Below, one piece after another: positions 6,811-15,516 of a stretch of 24,087 nucleotides of DNA (positions within the stretch are counted from its first letter, which is position 1; every line of letters begins with the position of its first letter). This DNA is from Candidatus Sabulitectum sp. GTDB taxonomy: Bacteria > Fermentibacterota > Fermentibacteria > Fermentibacterales > JCC-6. The notes beneath the pieces were generated by a model. It did not search any database. It was not told the origin of the DNA and saw nothing but the letters and a program-made list of their open reading frames with translations. The stretch spans positions 1 to 24,087 of the forward strand of contig JAGLQD010000216.1 of the NCBI GenBank assembly GCA_023136985.1, given 5' to 3'. The position numbers were made by a program, and so were the translations under genes.

Positions 6811-9301
6811 CTAACCGGAATCTGAATGCAGGAATTCTTGTGGTTAAACCTTTATCTGTGAGCAGATACACAGGAAGCCAGGCAGGAGTAACAAGAGTGA
6901 TCTGAACATCTGCTCTTCTGGGCTTGATCTCAAGAATACCCGTATCCTCAAGAGCAGCCTCCCATTTTTCTACAATGGTTTCCGCAGCTTCTTTTACCTC
7001 TTCCTCAAGATCTATTATGCTTTCTTCCAGCCTCTCGATCTCTTCCTTTGATTCCTCTATATCAGCCTTTGCTGATTTTGTCATTCGTCTTCTCCGGGCG
7101 GCGCTTGAAAGACCTGAGGTTCTTCTTCTGCCAAAAAGACCCAGCAAACCGGCTATTGATTCACCTGCAGATAACATCTCCTCGTTCTTTCGCCCTTTGT
7201 AGTTGTCTTCATCCTCCTCCAGCTCTCTCTCTTCTTTTGCAAGTTTTGTCTGCAGGCGCTGAAGTTTCGTTCTGGTTTTACCCCGGAGCTTGTCCACTTC
7301 AATATCACGAAGCTCCCTGGCTTTTTCCCGGCAGCGAACAATGAAGTCTGCTTTTGATTCTTCAGGGGAGGCATTCAGTTTAAGTGTGGGGTTGAAGGGA
7401 ATCTCCAGAACACTGTTGTGGTACAGATAGTTGGAGAAATCTCTGGTTATGGTTTTCAAGCTTCTTACTGTAGTCCAGTCTGAAGGGAGTGAATCCTTAA
7501 AGAAGCAATCCGGTTCCGGGTTGTGAGTAAGATCATCAACTGTAAGTTTTCGTGTTTCCGCCTTATCCCATTCCATGATGATTCCCAGGTCATCCGGAGA
7601 GACAAGAAAAGCGCGAACATCTGTTTTGGTAATGTTTCGTTTTCTGTTCAGGAAAGAAACCTTTGCCAGGGCGATAAGAGAAGGCTCATAGTGAAGCTCT
7701 ATTTTCTGCTGCCCTGGGACCTTAACAAGAGCCTGCCCCCTGCTGATATCAACAGGCAGGAAAACTTGCTTAATTCCAGGAGGGAGTACAGGTAGTTTTG
7801 AAGCAGATCTGGTATCTTTAGAAGTAGAAACCGGAGTAGCTGCAGTCGTCTCTGGTTGTGGTATCTCACTGGCAGGAGTCCGGGTAATCTCTTTACTCTG
7901 ATCCAGAGAGCGGATCTGATCACGGGTAAGCGGACCTCTCAGATAGCTCATGGCCCATCTTGTCTGGAAAACAATGGTTTTGTCTTCATGCACATTATGA
8001 AGCAGGAACACTCTGGAATCAAGCGAGGATATGATATTATCGATTTCTGATCTGTTGAATCCCGAACCGGATTCTGCTGAAATGGATTCCAGTCCGTCAA
8101 GAAGGCGTTTCTTGTCGCGATCGGTCTGCAGTCTGCCTATGAACCATGTTCCTGCGTTCGACATACCTTTGTAGTCGATATCCATGGGGTTCTGTGTGGT
8201 AAGTATCAGCCCGAGGCCAAAAGCTCTTGCCTGCTTAAGAAGCCTGAGCAGCGGTTTCTTCGAAGGGGGTTCTGCCACAGGGGGAAGGAATCCGAAAACC
8301 TCGTCAAAGTAAAGAAGAGCCCTGAGGCTGGTTGTGCCTGACTGGGTGCGCATCCATGTAACCACACGCTCAAGCAGAAGAGTAACAAAGAACATTTTCT
8401 GACTGTCAGAAAGGTGGGCAAGGTAGATAATGCTGTGGCGTGGTTTTCCGGAAGGCGTATGAAGAAGTGAAGCAATGTTTAGCGGTTCACCCTCTAGCCA
8501 GGATTGGAAATCAGGAGATGCTATGATGCTGTTCATTGCAATGGCGAATTTAAATCTATCTTTTGCGGGGAAGAAGGTATCTACATTGAAAACACCCAGT
8601 TTTTCAACAGGAGGAGTCTGTATTGATGTTATAAGAAGGGGAAGATCAAGGCTTTCCTGCTTTTTCCAGTAGTGTTCTATAATTGAAGAGAGCAGAATGT
8701 ATTCCCTACTGGAAAGGGGATCTGCATCAATCCCGATCAAACCAAGCAGAGCGTGCACAACCCCCTGTATCTGCTCTCTGATCAGTTCAGCATCGGTTTC
8801 CCAGCTTAGAAGCGGCGGGGTGAGAGCAGAGAGTATGGATATGCTGATCCCTGCATCAGATCCTGGTGTAAAAACAGAAAACTCTGTACTGTTCTTCAGA
8901 GCCTTTATTCGTTCAGGAGACTGATCCCAATCAGCAAGCCCTTTTCTCCATGCCTCTGCAACCTGCTGGGAGTATTCTTCTACTGTAAGCTCTTTCCTTC
9001 TGGCGTCGTCGATATTTACCCAGGGCTTGAAATCGCCGGGTAGCAGGTTTGGGAAAGTAAGGAGAAGATTTGTGATGTCTCCTTTGGGATCAATGATTAT
9101 TGCAGGAACACTGTCCAGAGCCGCTTCTTCCAGAAGATCAATGCACAGCCCTGTTTTACCTGAACCTGTCATACCCAGGCAGACAGCGTGGGTGGTCAGA
9201 TCTCTGGCATCGTACATAACTTCTTCTCTGGAACATTCTTTCGCATCAAGATCGTACTTGCGTCCTATATAGAAGGCACCGAGTTTTTCTATTCGATTCA
9301 A
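6803..9301 (-). CDS. HerA/DUF87-like P-loop ATPase with C-terminal coiled coil
   Basis: About 832 aa. Counting from an ATG at 9307, Walker A is GMTGSGKT at 45-52, IIIDPKGD follows at about 71-78, Walker B is LLYFDEVFGF at about 331-340, a sensor-like LTTQNP is at 369-374, and the arginine-rich GRLQTDRDKKR is at 391-401. This is the layout of HerA/VirB4-type hexameric ATPases. Residues about 640-800 are highly charged coiled coil containing a basic patch, and a short beta-rich tail ends the protein. The ATG at 9307 abuts its GGGGG directly, so I prefer the TTG at 9301, which is 6 nt away. HerA relatives act in DNA processing or translocation with nucleases; no nuclease is adjacent here. The next gene is a translationally coupled M28 peptidase. 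Specific role unknown. Confidence 0.88.
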   Translation of the reverse strand: MNRIEKLGAFYIGRKYDLDAKECSREEVMYDARDLTTHAVCLGMTGSGKTGLCIDLLEEAALDSVPAIIIDPKGDITNLLLTFPNLLPGDFKPWVNIDDARRKELTVEEYSQQVAEAWRKGLADWDQSPERIKALKNSTEFSVFTPGSDAGISISILSALTPPLLSWETDAELIREQIQGVVHALLGLIGIDADPLSSREYILLSSIIEHYWKKQESLDLPLLITSIQTPPVEKLGVFNVDTFFPAKDRFKFAIAMNSIIASPDFQSWLEGEPLNIASLLHTPSGKPRHSIIYLAHLSDSQKMFFVTLLLERVVTWMRTQSGTTSLRALLYFDEVFGFLPPVAEPPSKKPLLRLLKQARAFGLGLILTTQNPMDIDYKGMSNAGTWFIGRLQTDRDKKRLLDGLESISAESGSGFNRSEIDNIISSLDSRVFLLHNVHEDKTIVFQTRWAMSYLRGPLTRDQIRSLDQSKEITRTPASEIPQPETTAATPVSTSKDTRSASKLPVLPPGIKQVFLPVDISRGQALVKVPGQQKIELHYEPSLIALAKVSFLNRKRNITKTDVRAFLVSPDDLGIIMEWDKAETRKLTVDDLTHNPEPDCFFKDSLPSDWTTVRSLKTITRDFSNYLYHNSVLEIPFNPTLKLNASPEESKADFIVRCREKARELRDIEVDKLRGKTRTKLQRLQTKLAKEERELEEDEDNYKGRKNEEMLSAGESIAGLLGLFGRRRTSGLSSAARRRRMTKSAKADIEESKEEIERLEESIIDLEEEVKEAAETIVEKWEAALEDTGILEIKPRRADVQITLVTPAWLPVYLLTDKGLTTRIPAFRFRLDD

Positions 9302-9350
9302 GACCATCCCCCTTTTGTGCCGCCGAAGAAAAATCTATCAGGCTATTGTT

Positions 9351-9388
9351 TTGCTGTTGAATATCAACTGTTTGACCATATTCAGCAA
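9351..9388. repeat. Inverted repeat between membrane-protein and HerA-like genes
   Basis: TTGCTG (9351-9356) pairs with CAGCAA (9383-9388), and ATAT-containing inner arms continue the stem after a three-base bulge, about 11 pairs with a loop near 16 nt. It lies in the 93-nt gap between two minus-strand genes. It has no following T-run, so it may be a processing or attenuation structure rather than an intrinsic terminator. Confidence 0.35.
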
Positions 9389-9400
9389 GAGATAATTATC

Positions 9401-9853
9401 CTACCAATTTGGCAGAGCCTTTTTCTTCCAGATATAGACCACACTATCCACTTCAGATCTAAGCTCAGGAGTAGATGCAGAAACAGACTGTCCCTTCTTT
9501 TCCAGCTTTCTCAGAAGCAGACCAAGGGCAATAACTATTGAATTAGGCACGATCACATAGAGAATGTCACCGAATCCGAGGATCTCTTTCTGGATTCCGT
9601 ATGAGAAGATGAGCACAGGAGTTCCCAGCAGAACTATCTGCAGGAGAGCTGCATACATCTGATGTTTAACGATCTTCTTAAAGTGTTCCAGATCCTGCTC
9701 TGTTTCAATTCTCGGTGTTCCGGCCATGAATTTTTTCAGTTCTGTCATTAAAACAATACCGCTTATAAGCGACAGGGATGGAAGACCTGCAAGGAGCGCA
9801 ACTATTAATGAATAACTCAACTGTTTATCCCCTTTGCTGTTCCTGCTGTTCAT
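9401..9853 (-). CDS. Hypothetical membrane protein, three predicted TM segments
   Basis: 150 aa. Hydrophobic segments lie at about 15-36 (LIVALLAGLPSLSLISGIVL), 67-86 (YAALLQIVLLGTPVLIFSYG) and 94-114 (FGDILYVIVPNSIVIALGLLL). The soluble stretches are charged, including the loop TPRIETEQDLEHFKK. I do not recognise a family. The ATG at 9853 is 9 nt after the TGA of the APH-like gene, with AGAGG close upstream, so it belongs to the same transcription unit as murI and that kinase. The C-terminus is soluble and ends VDSVVYIWKKKALPNW. Function unknown. Confidence 0.7.
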   Translation of the reverse strand: MNSRNSKGDKQLSYSLIVALLAGLPSLSLISGIVLMTELKKFMAGTPRIETEQDLEHFKKIVKHQMYAALLQIVLLGTPVLIFSYGIQKEILGFGDILYVIVPNSIVIALGLLLRKLEKKGQSVSASTPELRSEVDSVVYIWKKKALPNW

Positions 9854-9862
9854 TTGCCTCTA

Positions 9863-10771
9863 TCAGAACCAGTAGTCACTCAACTCTTCAACACTGTTGA
9901 ACCGCACGGTATCAGGAAGAGTAGACATGAACCATTTCATGTTCGAGTACCTGTGCAGAAGAAGCATTCTCATTATTCCCCGGGAGTCTCCTTTGTATCC
10001 GTATGTATCAAGAAAGTGATTGAAGAGACCCTTATCCCCGGCACTTATGAAGAGGCCGATAGAACAGAAATCATATTCCGGAACTGCGATCATCGATGGC
10101 TCGAAATCGATGAGCCCGGTAATATTGAAACCTCTGTTGCTTTCTTCCACGAAGAGGTGTTCCTGCATTATCTCGGTGTGGCAGATAACAGACTCAGAGG
10201 AGTTTTCTACCTCATCTGTATTCTGGATGAATCTTGAAATATTCTCTGTCCACGCATTGCTCAGACCGGATTCTCTGTGATTTTGAAGAAGATCAAGTGT
10301 TTGAGTATTTATGAAGTCTTTCCAGCCGGGCTCTCTTGTTGGGAACAGTTCACAGGGCAGAGAATGCAGCTCCTTTAACATATCAGCAATCTGAGCAATA
10401 ATTCGCCTTTTCTCCCAGATCGAGATATCATTCCATACTGATTTTAGCGGAAATCCTTTCTGCTTCTGCATTATCAGGAATGGAAGGCCATTGTAAATTC
10501 CCTTTACAAAAAGCTCCGGAGTGGTAACACTGAGTTTTCCATGAAGAGTTTCCAGGTATTTAGCTTCATTATTACAGAAGGATAATTCGTTTTGTGAGAA
10601 GACTTTCACAATTTTATCCTCTTCAATTTCATACAAAATCCTGGAGCCTTCATAAATGCGTTCTTCCTTGAAATTGAAAGAGTTGGAGCTGCATATGTTC
10701 TCAACCAGTTCAGAGCATAGCGCGTCATCTTTCATCAAAATGCTGAACCGGGTTTCCGCAAGAGATTTCAC
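9863..10771 (-). CDS. Aminoglycoside phosphotransferase (APH)-family kinase-like protein
   Basis: 302 aa. A protein-kinase-like small-molecule phosphotransferase fold is visible. IVKVF has the nucleotide-binding Lys (K56) and NNEAKYLE the partner Glu (E69). The hinge is LPFLIMQKQKG. The catalytic loop VICHTEIMQEHLFV is at about 196-208, and the metal motif GLIDFEPS has D222. The usual catalytic HGD is HTE here (H198-E200), as in some APH subfamilies, so activity and substrate are uncertain. It need not be an antibiotic resistance enzyme. The GTG start at 10771 directly follows the TAA of murI (TAAGTG), so translation should be coupled. GTG is supported by position only; no strong separate ribosome site is seen. 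Confidence 0.8.
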   Translation of the reverse strand: MKSLAETRFSILMKDDALCSELVENICSSNSFNFKEERIYEGSRILYEIEEDKIVKVFSQNELSFCNNEAKYLETLHGKLSVTTPELFVKGIYNGLPFLIMQKQKGFPLKSVWNDISIWEKRRIIAQIADMLKELHSLPCELFPTREPGWKDFINTQTLDLLQNHRESGLSNAWTENISRFIQNTDEVENSSESVICHTEIMQEHLFVEESNRGFNITGLIDFEPSMIAVPEYDFCSIGLFISAGDKGLFNHFLDTYGYKGDSRGIMRMLLLHRYSNMKWFMSTLPDTVRFNSVEELSDYWF

Positions 10772-11572
10772 TTACGAACCATCTTTTACAGCAGAGTGTT
10801 TTAGAAGAGAAAAGAGGTATTCTGAAGTTTTCTGCTCCCATTTCATTGAACTGGTAGACAGGTATGAGAATGAGGAACAGAATTCACCTCCTGAAGGTGA
10901 AACAAGATCGAACACGCGATTTGCCACATATGGTCCTGATGAGACTGTTATTACATCCAGGTCCTTTTCAATGAGATCTGCGATCAAAGGGTAGTGTGTA
11001 CAACCCAGGATGAGGTGGCTCAGATCCAGAACTTTCAGCGGTTCAAGCTCTTTGTGCAGTTCTTCCATGAGAGATTCGTTCAAGCCGGTGTCCAGAATGC
11101 TCTCCACAGTTGAAGCAAGCCCCGGCATGGAAACATGAAGGATACTTCCCGCAGGGTCTGTGCGCTGCTTTAACATCTTGAATTTCTCAGATCTTCCTGT
11201 CAATTCTGTGGTAATTACAGCCGCTTTCCTGATCTCTGAAGAATGCTCCCTGTGGTTGAGAACATTTATGTAAGGCTCAACCCCTACAAATGGTGTATCC
11301 CGGTATTTTTCTCTCAACGGCTTAATGGCCGCTGCGGTGGCTGAATTGCAGGCAACCACAATAAGATAACATCCACGCTGAAGCAGCATTTCCGTAATAA
11401 CCTGGCTTCTATTAACAATCTCGGTATCTGTTTTTTCCCCGTAGGGAGAAAAGGCATCATCAGAGATGTAGTCTATTATCACAGATGGAACCTTCTCTAT
11501 TATTCTGTGAAGAATTGAGAAGCCGCCTATCCCCGAGTCAAAGATCCCGATTCTGGTTCTTGGTTCGTTCAT
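10772..11572 (-). CDS. murI: Glutamate racemase
   Basis: 266 aa. It converts L- to D-glutamate in the cytoplasm for peptidoglycan. All signature motifs are present: IGIFDSGIGGFS (D12-S13), the PYGEK motif after YISDDAFS, VVACNSATA with catalytic C75, and LILGCTHYPL with the second catalytic C191 and H193. Length is typical of MurI. The ATG at 11572 has AGGA 5 nt upstream. It appears to head a minus-strand run (murI, APH-like kinase, membrane protein, HerA-like ATPase, M28 peptidase). The region upstream also faces the decayed cyclase gene on the opposite strand; I found no convincing promoter there. Confidence 0.97.
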   Translation of the reverse strand: MNEPRTRIGIFDSGIGGFSILHRIIEKVPSVIIDYISDDAFSPYGEKTDTEIVNRSQVITEMLLQRGCYLIVVACNSATAAAIKPLREKYRDTPFVGVEPYINVLNHREHSSEIRKAAVITTELTGRSEKFKMLKQRTDPAGSILHVSMPGLASTVESILDTGLNESLMEELHKELEPLKVLDLSHLILGCTHYPLIADLIEKDLDVITVSSGPYVANRVFDLVSPSGGEFCSSFSYLSTSSMKWEQKTSEYLFSLLKHSAVKDGS

Positions 11573-11697
11573 TTTTTCCTGTTCAAAGATGAAGTTACCT
11601 TAATATGCCTACAGAAGCACCGTTGCGCACAGCCCACATTCTTAACAGTGTTAGAGTGAGCATGGAATACCGGATTAATTTTCAGGAGGAGGCTGAG

Positions 11698-11925
11698 ATG
11701 CCGGGGCTTATTCCAGGATTTATTGTGCAGCAATTTCGTAACAGTGTTCAGTCCGGAACCTTCACAGAAAGCATTCCCTTTTTGATGTTTCAGGATTTAC
11801 ACCTCTTACAGATAAGCTTTCCAAGGTGGGGCACCAGGGCGCTGGAATTTGCAAAAGATGCGTTTGAGAACAACCCCGGCTATTCCAACAAAGAGATGCT
11901 TGCAGAATTGGAAGGAGGAATCTGA
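11698..11925 (+). pseudogene. Decayed N-terminal fragment of a class III adenylate/guanylate cyclase gene
   Basis: ATG at 11698 sits 6 nt after a strong AGGAGG. The first 25 codons (MPGLIPGFIVQQF...SGTFTESIPF) match the start of large cyclase-containing proteins. After a T5 run at 11779-11783 the family motif DVSGFTPLTDKLSKVGHQG continues in a different frame (11784-11840); adding one T to the run restores a continuous reading. That second frame stops at TGA 11865-11867, while the original frame runs on to TGA 11923-11925 with no recognisable content. The rest of the catalytic domain is absent downstream, where a minus-strand gene lies. This is therefore a frameshifted and truncated remnant. 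Confidence 0.7.
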
Positions 11926-11985
11926 TAGCGAAAGCCTGCGAGCAACACTCTCTATTTCACTTGACTTACATCTGGTAGTAGCCGA

Positions 11986-12501
11986 TCAGCTTCTCTGCAT
12001 TGTTTCTTCGTACACTGTTATGGAAGTAAGGGTTGAAAGTTCATCAGCCATTCTTCTCATTTGATCCGGGTTTCTGGAGACACTCAGGAGATGGTTGTTC
12101 CCGTCCAGTGAGGTAAGGCTTAGCATTGCCGCACTTCCCTGTATTGTTTTAAGAAGGATTTTTTGAATGGAATCGATATTCATGGTTCTTCTCTGAGTAC
12201 CGGGTCTTTTGAAAGTAATTGTCCTTTCCATCTGGTCCACAGTTATTCCAGAACCTAACCCTGCTTTTCTTATGAAGAAACCGATGAGATTTGCCAGTAC
12301 GAAAATCCCCGCTGCTATAATGATGTGTATGTTGTTTGTTATATCGCCCTTACCCTGATCCTGCGGTGTCAGAAGGAAGATTGCACCAAAGATAATAATA
12401 GGAAGGATCCCCATTGCAATGGCTATTACCGGTTTTCCTCCGATACCCATGTTTCCTGCCTTCGCAAAGTATCTGCCATTTTTTTCATTGAAGAATTCCA
12501 C
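11986..12501 (-). CDS. Hypothetical membrane protein with two TM segments and a soluble C-terminal domain
   Basis: 171 aa. The GTG start at 12501 has AAAGGAA about 5-8 nt upstream. Two hydrophobic helices lie at about 24-44 (PVIAIAMGILPIIIFGAIFL) and 58-77 (IIIAAGIFVLANLIGFFI). The C-terminal part, about 85-171, has a beta-rich pattern (ITVDQMERTITFKRPG, IDSIQKILL, AMLSLTSLDGNNHLLSV) ending in an amphipathic helix, reminiscent of bacterial PH-like or Ycf4-like membrane proteins. That comparison is an impression from the pattern, not a family assignment. It is the last gene of the AOR-GHMP kinase run, 23 nt after the kinase stop. Function unknown. Confidence 0.7.
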   Translation of the reverse strand: MEFFNEKNGRYFAKAGNMGIGGKPVIAIAMGILPIIIFGAIFLLTPQDQGKGDITNNIHIIIAAGIFVLANLIGFFIRKAGLGSGITVDQMERTITFKRPGTQRRTMNIDSIQKILLKTIQGSAAMLSLTSLDGNNHLLSVSRNPDQMRRMADELSTLTSITVYEETMQRS

Positions 12502-12524
12502 GGTTATTCCTTTCCCTTATCAAG

Positions 12525-13550
12525 TTACAGTGCAAGATTGTAACAAAATACACCGAAGTCATTTTGAAGAAGAGATCCCAGCTGATTTCTCTCCTTCTTT
12601 CCTTTACAGATGAACTGTGCGGTGCCGTCACCCTGGGAACCAACACCCTTCCCGCCCCAGGCCAGGTTTTCCACTGCTTCATTCCGGAGTACCTGATGAA
12701 GCTTCGGAGCAGTGAGTTCGGAGGGGCAAAGTGGTGCGATCATCTGGTCAAAGATTGCCTGAGCTTCCTTCATCAACTTTCCCAGCTGTTTCGGGTTTCC
12801 ATTCTTTATCGCTCTGCACGCTTCACCTGTTATCCTGTGGTTTTTTACTCCCAGAGCCTGCCTGATCATTGTGTTCCCGCTTGTGAAAGAGGTATTTAGA
12901 TCTTCCAGAATTCTTCGAGTGTTCTTTTCAGACTTCAGGTCTACAATAAGGAAGTATAGCGGTTCTCCAGTGCTCAGGGGTTCTGCCATCATTTCATCAC
13001 CATCAAATGTAAGAAGCACCGGGTTCTTGCCGTATGCACATGCCTGGTCCATTCTTCCGCACAGAGAACCTGTAAGAAGTTCACCTCTGTAGGCAAATTC
13101 CATCTCTTCCTCTTCTGAGAGGTTCAGGTCATGAATTCTGCTGAATGCTCTTGCTACCAGAACGCAGGTTGCCGCAGAGGAGGAAAGTCCTTTCTTGAGA
13201 GGCAGATCTCTTTTGTTGATATTCAGTCTGAGTCCAAGGTTCGGGTATTTCTTCAGAATAATACTTGCAGTTCCTGCTGCATACGAATCAAAGATTCCTG
13301 ATGCAGCCACTTCATCCAGACGATCGAAATAGGAATGCTCCCGGCTGATGGATCCATCAGGAAGGATCTGTGAAATGTGAAAACCTTCTGATGCGGTTTT
13401 TGCAGTGGCGTAGATTCCCTGATCTGTTCCTGCTATGATGCACTTTCCGGTCATTACGGTCTTATCGAATTTTCTCTGTTCTCCCGCCCAGTCAGAATGT
13501 TCACCGAACAGGCAGAGTCTTCCCGGAATAAAGAGATCAATCTTTTTCAA
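12525..13550 (-). CDS. GHMP-family sugar kinase (galactokinase-like)
   Basis: 341 aa. An ATP-dependent small-molecule kinase. The N-terminal signature FIPGRLCLFGEHSDWAG (about 7-23) matches the galactokinase/mevalonate kinase substrate motif. The ATP-binding loop PLKKGLSSSAATCV is at about 117-130, and the third GHMP motif GGKGVGSQGDGTAQF is near the C-terminus. The substrate could be a hexose or a derivative; the sequence does not settle which. The TTG start at 13550 lies 14 nt inside the end of the AOR gene (stop at 13537), with GGGAG about 10 nt upstream. It therefore appears translationally coupled to AOR, so the two products may act on related metabolites. Confidence 0.88.
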   Translation of the reverse strand: MKKIDLFIPGRLCLFGEHSDWAGEQRKFDKTVMTGKCIIAGTDQGIYATAKTASEGFHISQILPDGSISREHSYFDRLDEVAASGIFDSYAAGTASIILKKYPNLGLRLNINKRDLPLKKGLSSSAATCVLVARAFSRIHDLNLSEEEEMEFAYRGELLTGSLCGRMDQACAYGKNPVLLTFDGDEMMAEPLSTGEPLYFLIVDLKSEKNTRRILEDLNTSFTSGNTMIRQALGVKNHRITGEACRAIKNGNPKQLGKLMKEAQAIFDQMIAPLCPSELTAPKLHQVLRNEAVENLAWGGKGVGSQGDGTAQFICKGKKERNQLGSLLQNDFGVFCYNLAL

Positions 13551-15513
13551 CTATTTTATCTCCCAGTTCTTCCGCTTCTTTTTCAAGGGTGAACTTCTTC
13601 AGAGTTTCCAGTGTAGGTCTTCCTGTTTTTCTTTCCCAGCCTCTGAGGGTGTAGTATTCATCCATCACCTTTTTAAACTTTTCAGGGTCAAGTGCGACCT
13701 TCTTGCGGATAAGGGGGTTTGTCTGCTGTTCTGCTTTCTCAAAGTATGGAATAACAGATTCATCATCTGCTCTGGATCTGCCCCAATTTCTGACCAGCAA
13801 AGCTCTCTCCAGCTGAATCACTCTCTCTGAAGCATGCTCCAGATCCTTGTCGTTCCACGGGATACCCGTGAGGGATGTGAACATGTGTCTCTCGAACGAT
13901 GGACCTTCCATGTTGCCAGCTCTGGCAAAATTGTCTTCTGTTCTCAGAGAGTATATCCTGGGAAATACCTGATCACACACTGTAAGCGAATCTTTCATTA
14001 CAGATCTCTGACCGTGCCACCATCCGGGGAAAGCTTTTCCTGTGTACCCGCTCACAGGATCGGCACAGGCCTCTGATCCATACACCCTGGCAGATACTTT
14101 CTTGATCCTCTCCCAGTCAAGACCAAGCTCAGGAGAACATATCCTGCTCCATCCCATTATGTTCTGCCCGTAGCCGTGAGCGCTTGAGATTGGGTCACGG
14201 GTGTCAACCGCCCACTGAAGAGCACTTACTACCCAGTACGGGAAGAACACATAGTTGATCCGGTCTCCGTGGCCGTCCCAGTGGCCAGCGTAGCCCCATG
14301 CGGGGAACAGCTCTTTCACTCTGTCTTCTCCGATTCCCAGGCTCTTGCTGGCTCTTACTGTGCCCTCTGAAAGAGCGGAACGGAATTCACCCTCTCTTCC
14401 GGATATGCCTCTCAGCAGAAATGCCCAGAACTTGGGACTGTCCAGATCTATCTCCATACCGTCAATCCTGGTAAGTACCCCATCGTTCTTCAGAAAACGG
14501 AGCCAGGGGATCATACCCACAAGAATTTCCCAGTGGTTCAGTCCCAGATCGTTTGCCATCTGCCCGATCTCAAATCCTGCCTCAAAGCCCAGCTTCCAGT
14601 TGTAGAAGCTGCTCTGAAGTCCGGGGAAGAGTCCAGCAATGCAGTCAACCTGTCCGGAAAGTTTCTTTCCTCTCTGCAGAACAGCAGGAACAGTAGTGTA
14701 GAATCTTGCATCATAGCATTTTACTGCACATCCCTGTGTGCAGGCCTGGTAGCGCTGCCCGAACTTTTTTACCTTTTCTTTATCAAGCTTTGGTGTATGG
14801 GGCCACCCGTGGGATCCGTGAGCTTCATTTCTTACAAGTCGACAGATCTCTGCAAATCTTTCCGGTTCTGCAACCTCCAGCGGAAGAGTTCCGTGAACTG
14901 CAATGGCCTTCAGATTCTTGGAGCCCATAACAGCCCCGTATCCTCCCTGACCGGAAGCACTCTCTGTTTCGGTAGCTGCTATTGCAATGCGAACCTTGTT
15001 TTCTCCTGCAGGGCCTATGGAGAACACACGCCAATCTTTTCCATACTGTTCCATAATAATTTTCTGTGAGGCGTAGATACCTTTTCCCCAGAGGTCTCCG
15101 GCATCCTCAATTGTACAGGATCTGTTCTCTATCTTCAAAAAGACCGGGCTGGCAGCTCTTCCTGTGATAATTATCCCATCAAAGCCGGCATGTTTCAATT
15201 CCGGTCCCCAGTGACCTCCAAAGGATGATCTTGAATACCATTCCACCGGATATCCCTGAGCGGAGATGCCTGACACCGTTGTTCTTCCGGAGAACGGAGC
15301 AGCGGTTCCAGAAAGAGGGCCTGTTAGGATTATCAGCGGGCTTGAAGGATCAAAGGCGCCAGTTCCCGGAGGGATCTCATCCCAGGCTATTCTTGCAGCC
15401 ATAGCCCTGCCGCCGTACCAGTCCGGCAGATAATCCATTGTGTTCTGCTGGTCTATTGATCTTGTGGAAAGATTTACTCTGAGCAGCTTTCCAGCATAAC
15501 CGCCATATTCCAT
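13537..15513 (-). CDS. Tungsten-type aldehyde:ferredoxin oxidoreductase (AOR) family catalytic subunit
   Basis: 658 aa, slightly over the usual 600-630. AOR enzymes oxidise aldehydes to acids using a tungsto-bispterin and one [4Fe-4S] cluster. The N-terminal domain is intact (GGYAGKLLRVNLS; FGGHWGPELKHAGFDGIIITG; the pterin-binding stretch GGYGAVMGSKNLKAIAVHG at about 190-208). Cluster ligands are Cys258, Cys262 and Cys266 (ACTQGCAVKC) with the distant Cys513 (LTVCDQVFP). The x3-x3 spacing resembles the BamB/WOR5-like branches as well as AOR, so the substrate is open. ATG at 15513 is 3 nt after the TAA of the polyferredoxin gene, with GGAG about 10 nt upstream. The downstream GHMP kinase gene overlaps by 14 nt. 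Confidence 0.93.
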   Translation of the reverse strand: MEYGGYAGKLLRVNLSTRSIDQQNTMDYLPDWYGGRAMAARIAWDEIPPGTGAFDPSSPLIILTGPLSGTAAPFSGRTTVSGISAQGYPVEWYSRSSFGGHWGPELKHAGFDGIIITGRAASPVFLKIENRSCTIEDAGDLWGKGIYASQKIIMEQYGKDWRVFSIGPAGENKVRIAIAATETESASGQGGYGAVMGSKNLKAIAVHGTLPLEVAEPERFAEICRLVRNEAHGSHGWPHTPKLDKEKVKKFGQRYQACTQGCAVKCYDARFYTTVPAVLQRGKKLSGQVDCIAGLFPGLQSSFYNWKLGFEAGFEIGQMANDLGLNHWEILVGMIPWLRFLKNDGVLTRIDGMEIDLDSPKFWAFLLRGISGREGEFRSALSEGTVRASKSLGIGEDRVKELFPAWGYAGHWDGHGDRINYVFFPYWVVSALQWAVDTRDPISSAHGYGQNIMGWSRICSPELGLDWERIKKVSARVYGSEACADPVSGYTGKAFPGWWHGQRSVMKDSLTVCDQVFPRIYSLRTEDNFARAGNMEGPSFERHMFTSLTGIPWNDKDLEHASERVIQLERALLVRNWGRSRADDESVIPYFEKAEQQTNPLIRKKVALDPEKFKKVMDEYYTLRGWERKTGRPTLETLKKFTLEKEAEELGDKIVEKD

Positions 15514-15516
15514 TAT

